This document shows, in pieces, positions 42,101 to 48,108 of a DNA stretch of 64,000 nucleotides. The stretch's first letter is position 1. Each line of letters begins with the position of its first letter. Source of the DNA: Beta vulgaris subsp. vulgaris (lineage: Eukaryota > Streptophyta > Magnoliopsida > Caryophyllales > Amaranthaceae); NCBI RefSeq assembly GCF_026745355.1, contig NC_079205.1, positions 34,051,637 to 34,115,636 on the forward strand, written 5' to 3'. The translations under genes were made by a program, and so were the position numbers. The notes below the pieces were generated by a model, which did not search any database, had not been told where the DNA came from, and saw nothing but the letters and a program-made list of their open reading frames with translations.

Positions 42101-45100
42101 GATCAACCATTTGTCGTCGCATCTGAAGCAGATCCCCTTTTCTTTCTTTTCTTGCCATTCCTTGTCGGTGAGTCTACGTACTTCACCAATGGGTTTAGAG
42201 GACTGAGTAATTGAGCCTTGAGAGCTGGTGGGTGAATTTGGGCCCCCATGTCCCCGTGCCCATCTGTTGGCATAAGAAGGCCCTGTTGAGTTATATTTAG
42301 TAGTTGCACTCAACGAGACTGGGCTTTTGTGAATGGACCCAGAAGCCCCTTTCATAGTAGTGTAATTCGGCCTGCCAGGGATTTCTTTACCACCCTTAAT
42401 TTCTCTTCAGCCCGTATAGCCCAATCCATAGCTTGATCCAAGTTTGTGGGGCCCATCATCCTAACCTCCACTTTTACGTCTTCCTCTAAACCGTTCAAAA
42501 ATTGCCCCATCAAAATTCTTTCAGGCACCCTCTCCAATGGTGATTTTTATGAAGTCCCGGTGGTACTCCAGTACTGAACCGGTTTGCGCGACGGCCAGCC
42601 ATTGTTCGTACAGTGAACCGGAGTTCGCTGGTCGGAACTGCTGTAGCACGAGATCTCGGAGATCCTGCCACACCAGAATATTTTTCCTTCTTTGCTCCCA
42701 GTGAAACCATGACAAGGCTTCACCCTCCAGACCAACAACCGCCGCCTCCATTTTCTCCTCCTCATTAAGGTGGTAGAAACGAAAATATCGTTCAACCTTC
42801 ACTATCCATCCATCCGGATCTTGTCCATCAAACAAGGGCATATCCAGTTTCCGGTATCGCCAATTACCTCCCCCATTACCACCCATTCTTCCACCGCCAT
42901 GACCTCCACCACCAGGTCCTCCCCCGGATCCCCCACCTCCGTCACCTCCTGAAAACGCGACTTTATCCCTTTCCTCTTGTATATGGCTGAAGTCGTTAGC
43001 ATTTTCCGCACCATATATCGGCGAAATCAACTCCTCCGATGATGGTATTTGAGTTGGAACAGTGGGTTTGAGGTTAGAAATTGACGTTCTGACCTCCTTT
43101 TGGAACTTGACCTGATCAGCGTGGATTTGTGCGAACAACCCCTCCTGATTTTCGCGTGAGCAATCAATCCTTCCCTCTAGGCGAGTAGATGCCTGATCAA
43201 TGCTTGCTGAAATTTGGGTGGTAAGTACGGCTTGCATTTCCATGGCTGCCTTCTGAACTGCTTCCCCAATTTCTGTCGCCATGGATTTTTTTGAGAAACC
43301 AGTTCTTGCTCGAACTGATCCAACCTCAGGGCATTCTGTGCTGCGGTTGGTGGGGCCATCAATCACCTGCTCTGATACCAATTTGTAATGAATTGGAACT
43401 CTGCAATTCACACAAGCACTCAAGAAATTTTCAGAATTGTTCACACTCACTAAGAACTCAAGCTCAGCAGCCAGAGAGAGATATTTTGATTATTGAAAGC
43501 AAAATAATTACAAGTTGTTCTTGGCATTCGAGAGGCCAGATCTCTCCCACTAATGTTTCCCTTACAATTTTCTGAATGCCTTTCTCTCTCTTCTCTTTCT
43601 CCTTTTATAGCTACAGCAGCCAGACTCACCTGACACATGAGTGACACCTCAGCAGACAATTAACAGAATTTGTTATGCATTCCCACTCCTTTGATTCCTT
43701 CTGCCACGCCTAGAATAAGTGAGCACTATAGGAGGCCTCTCCCTAGCTGGGTTTGTTACAGAATTCCTTCCTGAACACCTCTGTTTCTAGAACTAGAGCT
43801 CCTGCAGATTGAAAAATCAGTACTTAATCCCTAAAAATGAAAACAAACTGCTCTATACCATTTTTAATGAACTATTATCCCCAAAACACATTAAAGAAGA
43901 AGATTAAGACGAAAAACTGATCTTTGATTGATAATATGGAATTTCAGAGTGAAACAAAGATAGTAACAAACATTCAAGAGGCTTGGTTCTCTCCCAAAAG
44001 TAATCTACCAAATCCTCCAATTCATCGTAATATCTCTCTCCCTAATCTATTCTATCTATAGAGTTTCTTCCCTTCTAACCTTGGTTTTAAAAAGCGCGCC
44101 TAGGCGCTAGGCGACCTCAGGCGCATAGAAAATCGCCTCGAAAGTCCTAGGTGAGGCGACCTATGATGGGCGCAAGCAAGCGCGCGCCTCTGGCCGCTTT
44201 TTGGGGAGGCGCAAGGCAGTCACCTTGGTCCCTTTCAGGCAAGATGCGTGAGAAGGGAAGAAGATCGGTCTAAAAACCTTTTTAAAAAGAAAAAATTCTT
44301 AAAATTAAAACTTGAAGATTTAAAACCGAAATTCGAACAAAAACCCTCAATCAATTGCATGAAATTGCTTCAATTTCATTCCCAAATCAAACCTCTAATC
44401 TCTAATCTGGAAAAAAAAAAACTCCTAATTTTCGAATCTTCTAAATGACTGTATTTCTGTTGGCAAAAGCTCGCCAATTGTGGCAGAGATTGCTGGTGAG
44501 CCGTGTCCGGTGGTCTTTGCCGGTTATGCATCTCTGGTAAGCTTCTAACCCTATAACTTATTCCTCAAGCTTATCCGTAACAAACTAATGTGCATTACCG
44601 AAAGTAACTCTTTCCCCCTAGGCCAATCTCTGATACATTTGTAAGGAACCGATATCTCCAAAAAAACAGAATAAAGAAGAAGATCAAGAAGGAAAACTGA
44701 TCTTTGATTGATACTATGGAATTTGACAGTAAAACAGAGATAGTAACAACCATTCAAGAGGCTTGTTTCTGTCCCAAAACTAAACTACTAATTCCTCCAA
44801 TATTTTCTTTATAATTTCTCTCTCCCGAATTTATTCTGTGTAGAGTTTCTTCCCTTATAACCCTCTAACTTATTAAAGCCCCCCCCCTTCCCCTAGGTCA
44901 ATCTATTACAACGAGCGGGGGTTAAGAGCTGATTACAGAGTGCAGTTCTTAACCTTGGTCACCCTAGAGGCTATCTGTCACTGTGAGTGCACGATTATCA
45001 TTCTTCAAATAATTTTTTTTAAAAAAGGATATAGGACAAATTAAAGTAGATTAAAAGTTGCAGATGATTGTCCTTGTGCAATGCAGCTCTTTTAATAGAA

Positions 45101-46526
45101 CTTCCTTTGTCTGCCAGGCTGAATTACAGATGCAGGATGTCAAAAATGTGGTGGTGCATAATTTGTCGGTATGTTCTCTCTTATCTATTGCTCTAACTGT
45201 CATCCTTGTGCTAAGTATTCTAATGAACTTGATGTATACAAACAAGATGAAGAAAGCAATGGTAATTTTGCACTCCCCAGGTCAATGATGTCTGCTAGCC
45301 ATCATAATATGGAGTTCTGGATTGATATGATTTTTTATGTTTAGATCATTGCAATGTTGATAGTTTGCAGCCATCTTAATATTGAATGTGCAGCCTGGAA
45401 TGGTCACAACTGATCTTCTGATGTCGGGTGCTACAACGAAGCAGGTTCTTACAGTATATTTTTTTTCTGTTTTTTGGATTCCATCTTGAAAAGGGATTAT
45501 AATTAGGTTATTCTATTTGTGCAGGCAAAGTTTTTCATAAATGTTCTCGCAGAACCCGCAGAAGTAGTAAGATTTTATCTTTATATATATATATATATCA
45601 ACTGTCATCACTCATCATGGACTGATGAATTATTTTCTAACATACCTCTTGAAAATACTTGAATATTTCCTTCCAAAACATGTGCTTTTATTTCTAGGTG
45701 ATGTTTGAAATGCTTATTCTAATCATAATGCTATTAGTAGTGAAACACAACCAAAAAGATTGCAATCGAACTTCACTCCCTTTGAGTTGGACATGGGGAA
45801 TGCGTCACATTTGGGTCCTCTGGATGATGAACAGTATCATGACTATTGAGATTTGACTAGTGTTCCTTGTTGAACTATGTTAATGTGGTCCTCTTTTTCT
45901 TTTTGAAGGTTGTTAATGTGGTCCTCTTTTTTCTTTTTGAAGGTTGTTAATGTGGTCATCTAGGTTTAGCAGACAAAGCTTAAAATAGACATGACGGAGA
46001 AGGTGCTTGTGTTCTAAATGAAATAGTACTGATGACATATCTGTGTCTACAGGTCGCAGAGTACCTTGTTCCCAATGTCAGATCCATGGCTGGCAGTGGA
46101 TCAACAAGACCAACGTACATCCGGTTTCTAACGGGGTTGAAAGCCTACTCCCAGATTTTCTCAGTAAGCCTGAAATTGAATTTTTTGCTTTGTTTTTAAA
46201 GAGCACATCCCTTGTATTAGCTTACACTCATTATGACATGGCATTATTAATAACCCTATTAAGACAATATTAGTAATTGCTCTTAAAACTGGTATATAAC
46301 CCTACTAATCCTTCACTGTATTCCCTATAACCTCATTTATACATTATCGGAAACGTGCACAACACTATCACGTCGCATAAAAGAATATGTAGTTTTGTAA
46401 GTAGACAATTTGCTTCTGCCATAAGTACTACAGTGGCTAGAAATGATCCTTTCGTTTCTGGTTTGTTATGTTGTGCAGAGAATCGTCTTTGGTGCCAGGA
46501 GGAATAGATTTGTGCTTGAAGATTGA
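11910..46526 (+). CDS. NOL: Chlorophyll(ide) b reductase NOL (NYC1-like), chloroplast SDR, 13 exons
   Basis: Exons: 11910-12183, 15660-15728, 17737-17798, 17958-18044, 20455-20522, 20635-20683, 20757-20842, 26214-26271, 45118-45168, 45394-45444, 45525-45566, 46053-46163, 46479-46526. All introns are GT-AG and the phases join to 351 residues, close to the Arabidopsis protein. Residues 1 to about 75 are rich in Ser, Thr and Gln with no Asp or Glu, as expected for a plastid transit peptide. TGSSKGIG (87-94) binds NADPH, NNAG is at 166-169, and Tyr236 and Lys240 form YxxxK. Ser225 in GAGSDG is the likely catalytic serine, slightly offset from the classical spacing. The family, with partner NYC1, reduces chlorophyll(ide) b to 7-hydroxymethyl chlorophyll(ide) a at the thylakoid, the first step of chlorophyll b and LHCII breakdown. 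The ATG has A at -3 and G at +4. The gene looks intact despite an 18.8 kb intron. Confidence 0.95.
12184..13567 (+). other. NOL: NOL intron 1, left part
   Basis: AT-rich intron with no coding signal. At about 12482-12530 a stretch beginning AGGGTGCATTTTCT and containing TTCAACTTATT resembles the terminus of the Harbinger-like family at 47917, but I cannot place a second end. The rest shows nothing. Confidence 0.5.
13568..15300 (-). pseudogene. Decayed Ty1/copia integrase-region remnant in NOL intron 1
   Basis: Read on the - strand, fragments in several frames match copia domains in the right order: a Gag-pre-integrase-like piece (about 14900-14840), an integrase start with CGPI and FLLFID (about 14790-14710), [11 protein letters not shown] (about 14640-14600), and the integrase end with [13 protein letters not shown] and GYDEKSKG (about 13700-13570). 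Stops and frameshifts break every part. No reverse transcriptase or LTRs are evident. A hAT element (13911-14531) is inserted in the integrase core. It is antisense to NOL and certainly dead. Confidence 0.7.
13911..14531. mobile_element. Non-autonomous hAT-type element filled with GATCCGA-like repeats
   Basis: Terminal inverted repeats TAGACCTGGCAA (13911-13922) and TTGCCAGGTCTA (14520-14531) are perfect. They are flanked by a perfect 8 bp duplication AGGTGATC (13903-13910 and 14532-14539). Eight bp duplications and TAGxxCTGGCAA termini are typical of the hAT superfamily. The 621 bp body is largely short words such as GATCCGAA, GGTCCGA and GATCCGAAATAAT, with two longer near-copies at about 14280-14360 and 14400-14480. 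Open frames on the - strand are products of the repeat, not a transposase. Confidence 0.85.
15301..15659 (+). other. NOL: NOL intron 1, right end
   Basis: I see nothing beyond the intron end: a T-rich tract and the acceptor GCTAAACAG directly before exon 2. Confidence 0.5.
15660..15728 (+). CDS. NOL: NOL exon 2: rest of the Rossmann glycine motif
   Basis: It continues as [20 protein letters not shown] and SRT, between an AG acceptor and a GT donor. It completes TGxxxGIG, the first beta-alpha-beta unit, and the start of the cofactor-specificity loop. Confidence 0.95.
15729..17736 (+). other. NOL: NOL intron 2
   Basis: 2008 bp, AT-rich, with runs of G (16191-16200) and T (16429-16440). No element ends, repeats or coding signal were recognised. 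It may contain old repeats too decayed to see by eye. Confidence 0.5.
17737..17798 (+). CDS. NOL: NOL exon 3
   Basis: It codes [21 protein letters not shown] after an ATACAG acceptor, in phase 1, and ends in phase 0. It is the helix after the second strand. Confidence 0.93.
17958..18044 (+). CDS. NOL: NOL exon 4
   Basis: It starts [13 protein letters not shown] and ends KYIDIW. The D of CDV is the conserved adenine-ring contact of SDR enzymes. Phase 0 at both ends. Confidence 0.95.
18045..19157 (+). other. NOL: NOL intron 4, left part
   Basis: No recognisable element. A - strand open frame at 18686-18895 has no features that support a gene. Confidence 0.45.
19158..19938. mobile_element. NOL: PIF/Harbinger-like non-autonomous element in NOL intron 4
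   Basis: Termini GAGCATTCCCAATGGTGAT and ATCACCATTGGGAGTGCTC form an inverted repeat with one mismatch in 19 bp. They are flanked by TAA (19155-19157 and 19939-19941), the 3 bp TWA duplication of PIF/Harbinger and Tourist elements. Length is 781 bp. The inner part contains further ATCACCAA / TTGGTGAT words and a GAAATTCC-rich stretch (19621-19690). No transposase frame. Confidence 0.8.
19942..20454 (+). other. NOL: NOL intron 4, right part
   Basis: Nothing recognised before the acceptor ACTGATGCAG. Confidence 0.5.
20455..20522 (+). CDS. NOL: NOL exon 5: NNAG motif
   Basis: It codes [20 protein letters not shown] and DL plus two bases of the next Ile. NNAG stabilises the central sheet in the SDR family. 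Confidence 0.95.
20635..20683 (+). CDS. NOL: NOL exon 6
   Basis: It codes [16 protein letters not shown], flanked by introns of 112 and 73 bp. The TNTLG segment is the usual SDR helix after NNAG. Confidence 0.95.
20757..20842 (+). CDS. NOL: NOL exon 7: catalytic serine strand
   Basis: It codes [20 protein letters not shown] followed by GSDGRPTP and two bases of Arg. Ser225 is the candidate active-site serine. Confidence 0.95.
21067..23612 (-). mobile_element. Solo LTR of a Ty3/gypsy element in NOL intron 7, reverse orientation
   Basis: The + strand begins TGTAACACCCCG and ends GGGGGATTACA. A perfect TTGAC duplication flanks it (21062-21066 and 23613-23617). Read on the - strand it matches the LTR at 8055-11437 along most of its length, without that copy's microsatellite and minisatellites. 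Its TATA box (TATAAATA on the - strand) is at 23241-23248. Length is 2546 bp. No internal domain is present. Its promoter points against NOL transcription. Confidence 0.88.
23618..24930 (+). other. NOL: NOL intron 7, middle
   Basis: A short foldback CGTTCCAGGTG / CACCTGGAACG lies at about 23738-23764. A C-rich stretch with CCCTAA and CCTAACC words lies at 24620-24730. No coding signal and no element borders were recognised. Confidence 0.45.
24931..25790 (-). repeat. Possible second copy of repeat family Y in NOL intron 7
   Basis: It shares GAATAATTAATTG, TATGTTTCATCATTG and a run of CAGGCGTCAAACGCAAG-like words with 7300-8054 plus 11443-11535. Order and orientation agree in the two copies. 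Borders are not clear. It could be an old copia-type LTR on the - strand. Confidence 0.35.
25985..26102. mobile_element. Tourist-like MITE, 118 bp, in NOL intron 7
   Basis: Perfect 18 bp terminal inverted repeats GGCCCTGTTCTTTTGGGT. TAA precedes the left end and TAC follows the right, so a 3 bp duplication with one change is likely. Inside are repeats of CACTTCAGTTCA. It ends 112 bp before exon 8. Confidence 0.85.
26214..26271 (+). CDS. NOL: NOL exon 8: YxxxK active site
   Basis: It codes [19 protein letters not shown] after one base that completes Arg. Tyr236 and Lys240 are here. The exon sits alone between introns of 5.4 and 18.8 kb. Confidence 0.95.
26272..28065 (+). other. NOL: NOL intron 8, left end
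   Basis: No element border or coding match recognised in about 1.8 kb. Words such as CTCTGAAT with AAGATCC or ATGATCC recur at 26540-26610. It may be an old, eroded repeat. Confidence 0.4.
28066..28734. mobile_element. PIF/Harbinger-like non-autonomous element in NOL intron 8
   Basis: The left end GAGCATGTACAGTGGGTGGG and the right end CCCCATTGCTCATGCTC form imperfect terminal inverted repeats. TTA flanks both sides (28063-28065 and 28735-28737). Length is 669 bp. The GAGCA start and TTA duplication are like the element at 19158 but the interiors differ. No transposase. Confidence 0.72.
28770..29000 (-). repeat. LTR-like fragment, family X, copy 1
   Basis: The segment with GATCTTTTATTGATAATATG, then AAGATAGTAATAAGCATTC and GAGGCTTGTTTCTCTCCCAA matches two copies at 43890-44080 and 44685-44880. 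It is a lone fragment without borders. Confidence 0.55.
29102..29250. repeat. Stowaway-like MITE end, truncated
   Basis: TA followed by CTTCCTCCGTTTCTAAATAA resembles the common Stowaway terminus. I do not find a matching right end. The next element starts at 29259. Confidence 0.35.
29259..30160. mobile_element. 902 bp DNA transposon-like element with 8 bp duplication
   Basis: The left end CTATGTTACTCCGACAC and the right end GTGTTGGAGTAACGTAG are inverted repeats that agree at 15 of 17 positions. A perfect TCCCCAAC duplication flanks it (29251-29258 and 30161-30168). GACAC, GTGTC and CGATAC words crowd both outer parts (29265-29360, 30040-30130). The core has a CT-rich leader-like stretch and a short ATG frame at 29847. 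The core resembles 35925-36300. Eight bp suggests hAT, but the termini are not classic hAT, so a Mutator relative is possible. Confidence 0.7.
30169..30384 (+). other. C-rich sequence beside the Tork-type copia
   Basis: A frame starting at 30208 codes a Pro/Ser/His-rich peptide with no known domain. The C-rich words, for example GAAAACACCCCATTTTCCC, recur on the other side of the copia element at 35104-35145. Probably a duplicated low-complexity leader, not a gene. Confidence 0.35.
30385..30739 (-). repeat. 3' LTR of the Tork-type copia
   Basis: It starts TGTAGGGGTTCAGAGTGCGC on the + strand and ends TCTCTA, where the partner LTR has TCTCA. It differs from the other LTR at roughly 20 positions, so the insertion is not very recent. 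Confidence 0.85.
30755..34649 (-). pseudogene. Copia gag-pol polyprotein, broken
   Basis: Read from 34649 down: gag with a CX2CX4HX4C zinc knuckle ([14 protein letters not shown], near 33980-33935), an aspartic protease DSG (near 33795), the Gag-pre-integrase WHLRLGHM with HCIFGK (about 33405-33270), integrase with HSDLWG, RTDNG and GVAERMN (33230-32900), reverse transcriptase with YVDDIL (near 31670), and RNase H with DADYGGD and TEAEY (31200-31040) followed by an HIDIKHHF block. Defects: a frameshift near 34440, a TAA in the integrase end near 32770, a frameshift near 32160, a stop at 31656-31658 just after YVDDILIAA, a frameshift near 31290, and a short deletion in RT between IYIHH and LKKSLYGL. 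It cannot make a whole polyprotein. Confidence 0.88.
34678..34689 (-). other. Primer binding site of the Tork-type copia (initiator tRNA-Met type)
   Basis: The - strand reads TGGTACCAGAGC three bases inside the 5' LTR. It differs by one base from the usual TGGTATCAGAGC complement of initiator tRNA-Met. Confidence 0.75.
34693..35049 (-). repeat. 5' LTR of the Tork-type copia
   Basis: 357 bp with TG...CA ends, next to the primer site. It matches the LTR at 30385-30739. Confidence 0.87.
35050..35880 (+). other. Intron 8 stretch with a Lys/Glu-rich frame (35243-35614)
   Basis: A frame of 123 codons carries a short tandem repeat (GGAGTCGGAGAAGAACGGGA and variants, 35305-35385). It gives Lys-Glu-Ser repeats and a Gly/Trp-rich tail. 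There is no known domain, no start context and no exon borders that I can defend. It may be a captured gene fragment or simple sequence. Confidence 0.3.
35900..36310. repeat. Diverged copy of the core of the 902 bp element
   Basis: It shares with 29520-30000 the order of GAAAGGGTTG, AAAGAAAGAGTGAAG, AAAAAGAATTTGTGA, a GGAGAAATCTC start frame and CTAGATCTGATTTTT. The terminal inverted repeats and duplication seen at 29259-30160 are not found here. Confidence 0.5.
36311..36545 (+). other. Intron 8 stretch with ACCC/CCCATCC-rich sequence
   Basis: A frame of about 80 codons runs through Pro-rich low-complexity words. GGATTCGG and GGTACC-like words resemble hAT interiors. No borders seen. Confidence 0.3.
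36546..38257 (-). pseudogene. Remnant of an older gypsy-type element that received the young gypsy insertion
   Basis: CTATTACA followed by CTTCCACCTTGTCCTCAAGG (36546-36591) matches the LTR/polypurine junction layout of the younger gypsy at 38641-38680, so a 3' end on the - strand is likely. At 38262-38100, frames on the - strand include [20 protein letters not shown]. The frame seems to continue across the GAATT duplication to 43766. This looks like a gag-like coding piece. 36660-37440 is unassigned. It includes a short ATG frame at 37335 with a GCGATC repeat. Confidence 0.4.
38263..38641 (-). repeat. 3' LTR of the young gypsy chromovirus
   Basis: 379 bp, TGTAATGAATTGG to GGGTTTGTTACA on the + strand. 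Next to it on the internal side is a purine-rich tract on the - strand (GGGCCCGGGGTAA). Confidence 0.93.
38554..43359 (-). pseudogene. Gypsy chromovirus gag-pol polyprotein with frameshifts
   Basis: From 43359 down: gag with a Gly-rich linker (about 42950-42860) and [11 protein letters not shown]; a CFRCD-type zinc site (about 42130-42110); a protease with the NPGATHNFI block (Asp replaced by Asn or Pro context, near 41890); RT with the core FFDDILVYS (about 40920-40890) followed by RNase H; integrase with [14 protein letters not shown], and acidic residues in MDFVEG, VSDRDK and GQTEVVN; and a chromodomain with VLIKWQ and ATWEEF (38874-38554). The frame changes near 43290 (T7 run), 42525, 42370, 41180, 40075 (T9 run) and 39450. 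A TAA lies at 38878-38880. Otherwise the domains are well preserved. Confidence 0.92.
43369..43380 (-). other. Primer binding site of the young gypsy (initiator tRNA-Met)
   Basis: The - strand reads TGGTATCAGAGC, starting three bases after the 5' LTR. This is the standard complement of plant initiator tRNA-Met. Confidence 0.9.
43384..43760 (-). repeat. 5' LTR of the young gypsy chromovirus
   Basis: 377 bp, nearly identical to the LTR at 38263-38641. Confidence 0.93.
43766..44912 (-). repeat. Two tandem old LTRs, family X, with primer-site remnants
   Basis: Copy 2 (about 43855-44630, with an insert) and copy 3 (about 44642-44912) both contain AACTGATCTTTGATTGATA and GAGGCTTG. Each is preceded on the left by a decayed primer site (CTCTATACCA near 43851, CTCTGATACA near 44629). 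Copy 3 ends CAATCTATTACA. The outer end of copy 2 is joined directly to the primer site of copy 3. This arrangement is unusual for one insertion and fits LTR-LTR recombination or insertion of one into the other. Confidence 0.55.
44081..44542. mobile_element. 462 bp insertion with 8 bp duplication, GCGCGCCTAGG-rich
   Basis: A perfect TTCTAACC duplication flanks it (44073-44080 and 44543-44550). The neighbouring LTR copy at 44850-44880 shows the undisturbed order. It starts TTGGTTTTAAAAAGCGCGCC and is GC-rich for 150 bp with AGGCGCTAGGCG, AGGCGA and GGCGCAAG words. I see no inverted repeats at the ends and no transposase, so the class (hAT-like or other) is open. Confidence 0.6.
45118..45168 (+). 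CDS. NOL: NOL exon 9
   Basis: It codes [17 protein letters not shown], 51 bp in phase 0. An open frame runs on past the donor into the intron, but the protein continues at 45394. Confidence 0.95.
45394..45444 (+). CDS. NOL: NOL exon 10
   Basis: It codes [17 protein letters not shown]. The PGMV(x)T segment is the conserved SDR cofactor loop after the active-site helix. Confidence 0.95.
45525..45566 (+). CDS. NOL: NOL exon 11
   Basis: It codes [14 protein letters not shown], 42 bp, with a GTAAG donor. Phase 0 at both ends. Confidence 0.93.
45567..46052 (+). other. NOL: NOL intron 11 with a 2-copy tandem repeat
   Basis: GTTAATGTGGTCCTC followed by TTTTTCTTTTTGAAGG occurs twice in tandem at 45878-45950, with a third start at 45946. 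A TA microsatellite lies at about 45582-45598. Nothing else. Confidence 0.7.
46053..46163 (+). CDS. NOL: NOL exon 12
   Basis: It begins [10 protein letters not shown], contains [19 protein letters not shown], and ends at a GTAAGC donor. This C-terminal extension is typical of NOL rather than generic SDRs. Confidence 0.95.
46479..46526 (+). CDS. NOL: NOL exon 13, stop codon
   Basis: It codes [15 protein letters not shown] and a TGA stop. The C-terminus ends at the length normal for the family. Confidence 0.94.
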   Translation, partial: RIVFGARRNRFVLED

Positions 46527-47205
46527 AAAGTTTGCAGTTCAAAATATCATCATTCTTCCACTAAGCTACATCACTTTTTCTTGTAGTTAAAAGGCTAAAT
46601 CCAGCTACTAAATGCTTTTACCTTATTAGCATAGCCCAAACAAAGTATGAGGGATCGTCTGGACCATTAACTAGTTTTTTAAATTAATTGAAAAATCAAT
46701 CTCATTTGATTGTTTATCAGTGTTTTCTGATGTATTTGATTTTTTGATCATATAGCACCGCAAACCAACGTACGTACTATAGCACAAGAAGATGACATTT
46801 GGGGGGGGGGGGGGGGGGGGGGTGTAAGAGGAACCATCTGGCATTAGTTCAATCTCCCTTTGCAATTATATTGTGTTCTAAAAATTGTGTATTTATTGAA
46901 AAAGAAGATTAGAAAAAAAATAATTCTAATAATACAATTTCTTAGCGGTTCATCCAAAATAAGTCAATTTTTTAATTATTATATAATTTATCAACCTTTG
47001 ATAAAAAATTCTTTGAATTAGTAAAAAGGGATTTAACTTGTTTAGTAGGTAAAAAATAAAGGGCATTTGTTAAAAATGATGAAAGGATCTCTAACTATTT
47101 TTTTTAAAAAAATATTAATTGAAAAAATGTCCTTCACACTTCATGATTCTCCTTCATCCGCTCTTCTTCCTCTTCTTCCTTCCTCCATATTGCCACCACT
47201 CCCAT
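46527..47205 (+). other. 3' flank of NOL
   Basis: The 3' UTR must start here. I cannot name a polyadenylation site with confidence. A 22-base G run (46801-46822) is the only notable feature. The rest is AT-rich without genes. Confidence 0.5.
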
Positions 47206-47503
47206 TGTAATACTCTGTATTTTTGGAAGTTATTCTTTATAAAATAAGAAAATATAAAGCATATAATCGAAAAGTATTTTAATATTATTTACAAAAAATA
47301 ATACAATTTGGATAAGCTCACAATTATAACGTAATTAAGCAACCTATTTAGTATACCTAATTATATTATGATTTGGTTTATTTTATTTTCGAAATAAATA
47401 AAATAAAACAAAACATATTAGACTTAGGTTGGCCACCATATATATAGGAAAGGAGAAAAAAAAAAACAGCAAATCCTAACCTAATTGCCTCAGCCGCTTT
47501 TCC

Positions 47504-47663
47504 TCCCTCCTCCCTCAAAAGAATTCTTTCTCTCCTCCCTTCTCCTCCTTCGACCCTCTTCCCCTCTCTTCTTCCCTGAATCGTCGGCGAGTCGTACGAA
47601 GTTGTGGAGTGGTGCGAAGGAGGAGAAGGGAGGAGAGAAAGAATTCTTTTGAGGGAGGAGGGA
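47504..47663. repeat. Perfect 49 bp inverted repeat (foldback)
   Basis: Arms 47504-47552 and 47615-47663 are exact reverse complements, separated by 62 bp. The arm begins TCCCTCCTCCCTCAAAAGAA and ends CTCCTTCG. It sits in the leader zone of the LTR, so LTR transcripts would fold into a long hairpin. Confidence 0.95.
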
Positions 47664-48108
47664 GTTAGTAAAAGAAATCACATTATAAGTTATAGTTGTA
47701 ATGTTATAATAACCTTGTTATTCAAATCTGATTTTGGTAGTACTTGGATATAATGATTTAAGTGCAGTTTGTAAAGGTAATATGCTATTAAGCTAACTAA
47801 AATCAGCTTTGCTCATTGTTATTGGTTCTTGAAAGGTGTTAGTTTTGATAGAGTTAGGAAAGAAAAGAAAATTAATAAACAACAAGATTAGTTATTTTTA
47901 TATTTCGAAATACTAAGGGTGCGTTGTGTTCAACTTAAAAAATTAAGTTTCAGGTCCAATAATTTCAGATAAGTTCAGATAAGTTGCAATAAGGTCTAAT
48001 AAGGACAATAAGTTCCAATAAGGTCTAATAAGGTCCAATAAGTTTCAATCAGGTGCAATAAGTTCCAATCAGGTCTAAGAAGGTCCAATAAGTTCAAATA
48101 AGGTCTAA

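Larger units (their letters stand above)
38263..43760 (-). mobile_element. Full-length Ty3/gypsy chromovirus, young, in NOL intron 8
   Basis: LTRs at 38263-38641 and 43384-43760 bound one gag-pol region. A perfect GAATT duplication flanks the element (38258-38262 and 43761-43765). The LTRs differ by two substitutions and a 2 bp AG indel in about 378 bp, so the insertion is recent. The order gag, protease, RT, RNase H, integrase, chromodomain on the - strand is that of a chromovirus. The polyprotein has several frameshifts and one stop. It is antisense to NOL and lies wholly inside the intron. Confidence 0.95.

Noticed and set aside
45118..45288. Open frame running from exon 9 into the following intron as an alternative C-terminus
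   Set aside because: A GTATGT donor follows exon 9 and the conserved PGMVTTDLL segment is found in the next exon. The run-on would drop essential SDR parts.
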